Under the pieces are notes generated by a model. The model had not been told where the DNA came from. It saw nothing but the letters and a program-made list of their open reading frames with translations, and did not search any database. Below are positions 57,321 through 64,000 of a stretch of DNA of 64,000 nt, piece after piece. Within the stretch, counting starts at the first letter, position 1. Every line of letters starts with the position of its first letter. Both the position numbers and the translations under genes were made by a program. This stretch comes from Branchiostoma floridae (taxonomy: Eukaryota > Chordata > Leptocardii > Amphioxiformes > Branchiostomatidae). The stretch spans positions 3,553,323 through 3,617,322 of the forward strand of contig NC_049996.1 of assembly GCF_000003815.2 (NCBI RefSeq). The letters are read 5' to 3'.

Positions 57321-57770
57321 CCCCCTACACACAGGCACACACACACACATACACAAACACACACATAAACAAACACACAAACACAAACATACATACAGAC
57401 AGAGAGAGAGAAAGAGAGAGTGAAAGAGACCATATACCTTTCTTTAGAGAAAATTAAAGAAATCACCATTCGTAAAATAATGGCGTCAGTGCAAATCACT
57501 TTTAGATGAAATTTAACAATTGTACATTTTTAATTCGTTACTCACGCTGCAATTTCCAAGAAGTCTACTTTTGGGTCAAAATTGATGATGTGGTCATGTA
57601 TTTTTTAACTTTGTGTCGCACGTCAAACACACACACAAATACACACACGAAATACACACGCACACACACACACACTCACGCACACATACACACACACAAA
57701 CACACACACACACACGCACAAACGAACCCTGCTAAAACACAAACTCCTTTTTTTTAAATGGAGATCTGAC
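57320..57770. repeat. CA-rich microsatellites and poly-C run
   Basis: A c-run (57314-57325) followed by (ca)n with an agag tail (to about 57430), and a second (ca)n block at 57626-57722. No coding content; long His/Thr or Val/Cys frames through them are artefacts. Confidence 0.85.
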
Positions 57771-59238
57771 ACAAGTTAGCAACATCCAATTACTAAGGGG
57801 TTGTGCATTCCCATTCGAGGTTCTACATAGAAGTCTGTCAAGTCTTAAAGATTATAGTCTGCAGTCATTTCTCAAACTGTCTGGCCCTTGCCAAACGAAG
57901 TACAGGTCACGAAGAACTCTGACACGCTTTTAGAGACTCTTGAAGTAAAAGTAATGCCCCAAACCCTGAACTTTCGCTCTACTATACTTTTATACCATGT
58001 ATATGTAACAATATATATTGATAGATTTATTAGAACTTGATGTAATCTGTTGCTCTGATATATTCTATCTGACCCTTACCTCCCTCATGACCTAAATGAA
58101 AAGCGGCCTGTAGGCTGATTTGAGCTTTTCACGAATAAAAGAAAAGTTCATGCAAACAAGGAGCAAAGGCTATAGGAAGTGAGCAGCAAAACAAAGGTTA
58201 ATGTTTAACAAGATGCAACAGACCAGTGTGAGGGGTCAACCACCGCTCATTTAGTAACCTTGAAAACTGAAATATCACTACACATTGACAAGACTGTCGG
58301 AAAATTTCGCATTAGGCCACAACAAGTAGATTTTATGGATGACATCAGCGAACTCATTAACTTTTGCCTGATTTCAGAAAAAAAACAAGATTTTTTTCCT
58401 CTTGGGGGATGATCAGATAGACCAAAAAATTGGCAAAGGTGTTGTAGCCTAATAATCATACTTGTAGAAGTGACACAAGGGAGGTAGCCATGACTATAGT
58501 TGCAGAAGTGAAACTAGTTGGATAGTTGTTAATAGTGCAACCAATATTGAAGCCATGAAATTGCCAGCTTAGCTTGGCAGGTGATACCAGTCTACTACGA
58601 TAGTGTCACTTTTACTACACTAGTTTACTTATTTGATGCATTGTTAGTTGTGATGCCACGTTTTGTCATTTCAAATCTTCGTTCATCGTGTCTATTTTGA
58701 ATATTTTGGCCATCTTGTTTTTTTTGCGCTATTTCATTATTTTTGCACTCTTACTTGCTGTGGCCTTACTGTATGGTTGTAGGTAGAATCCATGCCTTGG
58801 GCTATCCCATTATCCCGTTGCCATTCTTGACGTAAAGTAATTAATTTTAACTGCCGGGGTCACCTTTTCTATACAGCCATCCCATACTTACTATCAAAAG
58901 ACTATTTCAACCGACTTATAAGACAACAATGGCGGAGACTACTTTGGAACCTTCCTATATAGAGAGGTGTTCCAAGATTTGCACTGCTGATGCCATTTTG
59001 CTAACTGCGAACTTGTAAAAATTCGCTCCCCCCCCCCAAATCGTAATTTCACGCGGCGATTTCCAGAACTTTGCGAAATGTAGGCTCGAAGGTTCTTTTC
59101 TGGACTGTCGCAACTTGTGAAAGGCATTCGCATTCAGATACACACTCAGATACCGTATGATTTTCTTAGAAAATGAAAAAAAAATCGCAATTTGTAAAAT
59201 GGTGGAATTGGATGAATCTTAATCGTTGTACACGTTGT

Positions 59239-59269
<31 letters not shown>

Positions 59270-60790
59270 CAAACGAAACCTGCCAAACCATAAGTTATAC
59301 CTCCATTCTTCATGAGGGTGGGGGGGATTGGACAACAAGCACATCTTGGGATTTGGCACAAGTACAGTAATAAATGAAAGTCCATTGTATGCATGCTTAT
59401 TTTCAAGATTGATATCTGTCAAGTCGTAAAGATTATAATCATAGTGTACAGTCAAACTGCAGTAATATAGTACTCGGTGCTCTGAAGTCTGGCCCTTCGC
59501 CAAACGCACGACAGGACTATTAATAACTAGAGTTCCTCGAACACACATCTTCGCCAAATAAACATTCTTTATCGAAGGTCGTTGTTTTTGAATGATTAAT
59601 GTATGTAATTATGGCTATAATGGGCCGGATAAGCACCAAATACAGCTTAATACGAGATGTTAATATAGCAAAGCTGGATGTAAGGTCTTTAGTTAGGCTA
59701 GGTTAGGCTAGGTCTTTAGTTTTATATAAGATTTCACTCTACAAAATGTACATTGCAGTCTTTTCGTAAAAAAAGAAATAATAAACAAACTTTGAGTGAC
59801 TGGCCTATATATTAGATAATAGGTCATCTAAGGGTTACCTAAGGGTCATACGTAAGGATTGTTACGGCCCCGCCTTGGTGAATGTTTGTGTCCATCTCAT
59901 GAAAATAGTAAGTAAAGTTTTGCAATCGCGAGTTAAGTCAGAGGTATTTTACACAGTCTACCTGGCCTGGCTATCACGTCAGGCTACTCAGATCCCCCCA
60001 TTCATAGCCCCGCAAAGACAAAATAGCTGATTGACATGACAGGCATAGTAATTGCTAATCTCCAAGTATTAGTATATTCATAAGCCTTACTTAGATCCTC
60101 CTCTACAACCTAGCACAAACCGAGACAAGATACGATACCACCCGCGTTCTATGACCGCACTCGTACAACCCGGAAGTATATGATATTGTCGTAATCGGTT
60201 GCACGGAAACCCCCATGCAGTGTGAAATCGAGGCCAAAATCAGGCAAAAAGAGCCAGTTTGAAGGCCAACTTTGACTCTTCAAATCTCATCCCGAAATAG
60301 TATTTGAATCATTAAGCGTGCTGTATGCGATCGAACAACTCATGAGGATTACGTTGGCACCTTTGACAGCCTGATTTGGCCCACCGCGATGTTTTAATCT
60401 TTTTTTACGTGACCATGTCTTATGCCTCAAACGGGCGGGCGTGTAACACCCTGCCATGGCATGACGATTAGTTCTGCTCCACCTTTGATTTGTCTGTGCT
60501 AAGACCTGGAGACTGAGGGCAGGGGGTTAATTTGGTGTGACTGGCCCTTGTCAGGGAAAGGAGATCAGGCTTCTGCTTCTGTCTGAAGGGCTTGAATGAT
60601 AAATGAAGATTGATGGTCCACACATTAGTGCTGGACTAGGGTGACAATGGTGCCAGTGTCATGTTGCACTGCACACCACTTTTGTAAGGGATGTGGTTCT
60701 CTCCATGATAAGAATCCCAAAGTAATTATATTAAGTAGATCGCAATTTACATAATTAGCATCTCATTATGTTGATAATCACCCTAAGTAC
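57770..60790. other. Gene-free stretch with a duplicated segment
   Basis: The segment at 57718-57930 (acaaacgaaccctgc..., tctgtcaagtcttaaagatt, tctggcccttgccaaacg) recurs in diverged form at 59268-59520, again right after a CA tract (59238-59272). The pair therefore represents two copies of one repeat that carries its own CA tract. The word ggttaggctaggt is tandemly doubled near 59700. No gene is seen. Confidence 0.4.
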
Positions 60791-61482
60791 CTACCTACCA
60801 AAAGCAAAGAATATCCATCAATCCCCTCTGCAGTTATCCTTTTTAAAAGTTACAAACTATAAGACCCACTGCAGTTCCAAACAAGCTGCTAGGGGGCCCA
60901 AAATTACACCATTCACTCCTAGTCCCAACAGCTATCCACCACTTAAAAATCATGAACATGGCACTTCTGGAAAATTTAGGCGCAAGCTTTGACGCTCACT
61001 TGCAGTACCAAAACAAGTCGCTAGGAGGCCCATTATCGAACTTGACCTTCCTTTCTGTGTCCCCTACCTATCAACAAAATATCATTAGCATCCATGTAGA
61101 ACATCTCGAGTTATCGTGTTAACAGACAAACGCAATTACATACAAAGCCAGCTACAGCACCATAGGTAAAAGCTAGCTAAACCATTCTCGCACATGACAA
61201 TCCTTTACACAACCGCTACACACCTGCCAAATATCGTAGAAATCGCCCAGCTGCATTTTGAGTTATGCTTCTCGAAACAAACCTCGAAAAAATACAAAGG
61301 TCGCTGCTGTACCGTAGGAAAACGCCAGGTAAACCATTTTCAAACTAGGCATGCCTTTCGACAACCGCTACACACCTACAAAAAATCAAAAAGTTCCATC
61401 CACAATTTCTCGACTTATAAGCTGTTGACCTACATACAGACCCAAGTAAGCAATCTTATAATCTTCGCTGGCGAAGATAATA
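60790..61482 (+). mobile_element. HINE-like element, family C, with 3' hairpin
   Basis: Core phrases of the type gcagttccaaacaagctgct followed by agggggccc begin near 60871, 61002, 61153 and 61304 (spacing about 130-150 bp). The 3' end is a hairpin atcttcgc/gcgaagat (61461-61478) followed by aataataa. The 5' end is not clear. A relic of the same family lies at 10534-10740. Confidence 0.55.
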
Positions 61483-62380
61483 ATAAATCAAATATGGGTT
61501 CTATAGGAGGTGGTTAACCTGGCAAACGTCAAGGTTCAAACAAGAAGCAAAGTTGAAAGACAACAATTCATTGCGATGTTTATGTTCATCTATTTTACTT
61601 AGGAACGATACATTGCGGCACAACTTCATGTATTGCAGTTTTAGCATTTTATGTTGTGAATCTATATGTCCAACAATTCATAATGATAATAATAAAATTT
61701 CTTAACACATTTGCCCTTTGCCCTGTCCCATCACCATCATCATCATCATAAGTTTAATTAATTTAACCCTTGTGGTGCTGACAAATTTTCACTATATATT
61801 TTCCAATTCTGGGCGTTGTAGACTCTTTGATGCTTGAAAAGTAGAGACCTTAAGCTTTGTAATGATGTATAACTTTATAGGCTTATTTGGAAGGAAAGTA
61901 ACAAAAAAGTAGCATAGTGAAAACAGTACCAGCATATGCTTCCCAACATATGTTGGGTCAAGCACTTCAACGGCTCTAGTCACACATTCTACACACATGA
62001 CATAACTATACGTCTATAGCTATGGCAAATTTCGGGATGTACAGAATATTTTAAAAATGACTAATAAAGGTTCCAAGGCGTACCAACTACAAGGCATCCA
62101 ATACTCGTTCAGAAAAGAACAAGACATAGACTGTCATGCCTTCGAGTATACTAGCAATAGAGTTATAATATCAACATAGAATCGATGTGTACAAAAATCG
62201 TTTTCCCAAGAAAACTATCGTAGAGTGGAGTGAAGTTCTCGCTACAAAGTGCTAAAGGAGTATCCTCAATAAGAAAACTTTAAATGCTTAACTACCACTA
62301 AATGTGCGAAGTTTAGATGTGACAAGTACTTCCATAGTACGCCAAACGGCAGTTATACCAGCTATATACAGAATATGACA
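61483..62380. other. Gene-free AT-rich stretch
   Basis: No coding or structural signal beyond a short catcat tract (61732-61749). Confidence 0.35.
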
Positions 62381-62384
62381 CAGA

Positions 62385-62825
62385 TGATGGTGTGTTTCAC
62401 AGAAGGGAGGTTATACCGACTATATAGATACAAATACAGAAACTGTTGTGTTACACCGAAGGGCAGTTATACCGGACATACGGATACACATACAGAAGCT
62501 AGTGTGTTACACCGAAGGGCATTTATACGGATACACAGATAAAGATACAGAAGCTGGACAGATGTGTTACGCTGAAGGGCATCTATACGGATATACAGAT
62601 AAAGATACTGTATCAGAAGCTGGTGTGTTACACTGAAGGGCAGTTATAATGATATACAGATAAAGATACAGAAGCTGGTGTGTTACACTGAAGGGCAGTT
62701 ATACCGACTATACAAGTACAGAAGCTGGTGTGTTACGCCGAAAGGTCGTTATACCATCTATATTAGATACAGAAACTGTTGTGTTACACCGAAGGAGAGT
62801 TATCAGCTATGTAGATACAGATACA
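62385..62825. repeat. Minisatellite of eight roughly 52-62-bp units
   Basis: Units begin near 62390, 62447, 62503, 62562, 62624, 62675, 62727 and 62779 with gtgtgttacaccgaagggca-like sequence, followed by ttatac and a gatacagaagctg end. The units differ in length and sequence, so the array is old. It is followed by a HINE-like core phrase (ccaaatcaacatagagatcc, 62857), suggesting that it may be part of a degraded element. Confidence 0.65.
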
Positions 62826-62971
62826 TAACTTATTTACACGACCCCAACCCACATACCAAATCAACATAGAGATCCATCCACAGCTTCTCAAGTTACTCAG
62901 TATACTTTCCAAAAAACCTAGCCTTCTTGGGAAAGATGAATATTGGAATATTGCTTTATACGACAGGTTTG

Positions 62972-64000
62972 TTAACGTGTCTTCCACCACGTGAGCATGT
63001 CGTCCAGCTTGCCCATCCACCACGGCACGCCATCTACCTCCTCCGGGGCGCACAGCAGCCTGAACAGGCGGGGGAAGGTGCGATGTAGCCAGCCGAGAGG
63101 GAGGAGAAGACCGTGCGCTAACTTCAGCGGCAACTTGTCCGTATAGCACGAGACATACACACCGTTTACGATCATGTAGCCACTGTACGTGTGTGGACAG
63201 TACTGACCGCTTTTCAACACATAGCGAACGTTTACTACCTTTTCGGGTACCAGGGATTCTGTAGACTCTACGACGGTGAAAATCTTGTCGCCTTCTGCGA
63301 TGTCTTTGGCGGCAACAGTGACGTTCTTTTCACCTTTGATGATCGCGATGAGATGGCTCTTCGAGAGTGCGACCGTCTTGCCCGTTTCTGTGGTCACGGC
63401 AATGAACGTTGATAGGACGTCTTCAACAGCATGGCTGTAGAGGAACACTGGCTCAAATATGGCTGCAGATACTTTCACCTTGTCATCTACATGAAGAGAG
63501 CAGAGAGGAACTTCTGTAACCTCACTGTCAGAACCTGTCATCACCAAGACAGACGACGACGATGGAAGGCAGTCCTTTTTGGCGTCTTTCTCCACTTCTT
63601 TCTGCAGCTTCTGCATGATTTCCTTTCCCTGTCCCTCGTTCTCTTGTACTAAGGTCACCAGTTCCTCATACTTACGATGTATCTCTGCTAAATTGGTGTG
63701 CCGTATCGTCGTTGGGATGTTGTTCCTCTGCTTGCGAGGATGGTGTTTGGTTGTTGACGTCCAGAGGAAGTGCTGCTGCAGCGCCTTGCTCATCGTTTTC
63801 AAGTTCACGGGCAGCGGCATCCTTCGTGCGCTGATCAACAGATATTCCCGTGGCCTTGAACGCTGGCATTGAAGATGAACGTTTGGTACGGTCACCTCTG
63901 CGATTGCTCCTTCTAGATCGAGCTTGCGCATTCTGTCCACTGGCTTGCTGGTTCATCGTCTTCATAGCCTTGACAGCTACAGTTTTCCCGCTGTTGTCTT
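62972..64000 (-). CDS. Coiled-coil plus hedgehog-type Hint (hog) domain protein, 5' part outside window
   Basis: The 3' part of a gene. In the frame ending at 62972, a charged coiled-coil stretch (NLAEIHRKYEELVTLVQE..., about residues 83-122 counted from 63940) leads into a Hint domain. The domain starts at Cys124 (DCLPSSSSVLV) and includes SKSHLIAI, the block carrying the conserved His (Hh TxxH), then GDKIF. It ends with SGYMIVNGVYVSCYTDKL and LAHGLLLPLGWLHR, which align in order with the C-terminal end of hedgehog autoprocessing domains. The residue before Cys124 is Asp, not the Gly of hedgehogs. No hedge signalling domain is present. Upstream of about 63672 another frame is open to the window edge, so the N-terminal reading is uncertain. 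Hint domains cleave and ligate their own chain; activity here is inferred. Confidence 0.75.

Noticed and set aside
62385-62825. CRISPR-like array of regularly spaced repeats
   Set aside because: The whole unit is repeated without unique spacers, units vary in length, and the context is an animal genome. It is a minisatellite.
63900-64000. Protein kinase fragment suggested by a GKTVAVKAM reading
   Set aside because: Only this short motif resembles a kinase. The following residues are basic and low-complexity and show no kinase subdomains within the window.

Overview
The window looks like a piece of an invertebrate chordate genome, most likely a cephalochordate (Branchiostoma). This is inferred from gene content and style, not from a database match. 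The signs are a spliced neurexophilin/PC-esterase (NXPE) gene, single-exon membrane LRR receptors, several single-exon Golgi sulfotransferases, a hedgehog-type Hint-domain gene, AT-rich non-coding DNA with long CA runs, and a dense, diverse transposon load. One assembly gap of N lies at 44644-45152.

Layout. 1-2307 is one copy of a Helentron-like (HINE) transposon cut by the window edge. 4023-9434 is a six-exon NXPE gene (+). 11138-12448 is a 5'-truncated LINE with an 11-bp target duplication. 14471-17833 is a long LRR receptor (+) whose cytoplasmic tail is made of 27-residue tandem repeats; its reading frame ends at a nonsense codon inside a repeat, and decayed repeats lie downstream. 18.2-22.4 kb is packed with MITEs, a SINE and a LINE remnant, partly nested in one another. 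Carbohydrate sulfotransferase genes lie at 25774-26985 (+), 41861-43057 (-) and 48349-49737 (-). Between the first two is a convergent inverted duplication of a small LRR membrane-protein gene. The left copy (31126-32725) carries a SINE at its start codon and a mariner relic just before its transmembrane segment; the right copy (39996-39028, -) is intact. The spacer between the arms holds the second copy of the 2.5-kb Helentron-like element (34200-36740). 46107-47208 is a different HINE with 162-bp core repeats. 49.8-62.9 kb has no gene I can support and is made of repeat relics, CA tracts and MITEs. 62972-64000 (-) is the 3' part of a coiled-coil plus Hint-domain gene that runs off the right edge.

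Function. The sulfotransferases would act in the Golgi on glycans. The LRR proteins would be cell-surface receptors or adhesion molecules. The NXPE protein is a membrane-anchored or secreted SGNH/PC-esterase-like protein. Nothing in the sequence shows that these genes share a pathway. The most distinctive content is the transposon biology: two element families with different sequences share one terminal grammar (5' sub-terminal repeat, about 160-bp cores, GAAA microsatellite, 3' hairpin that repeats the 5' motif). The other main point is a receptor gene pair in which one copy has been cut into a potentially soluble form by a precisely mapped mariner insertion.
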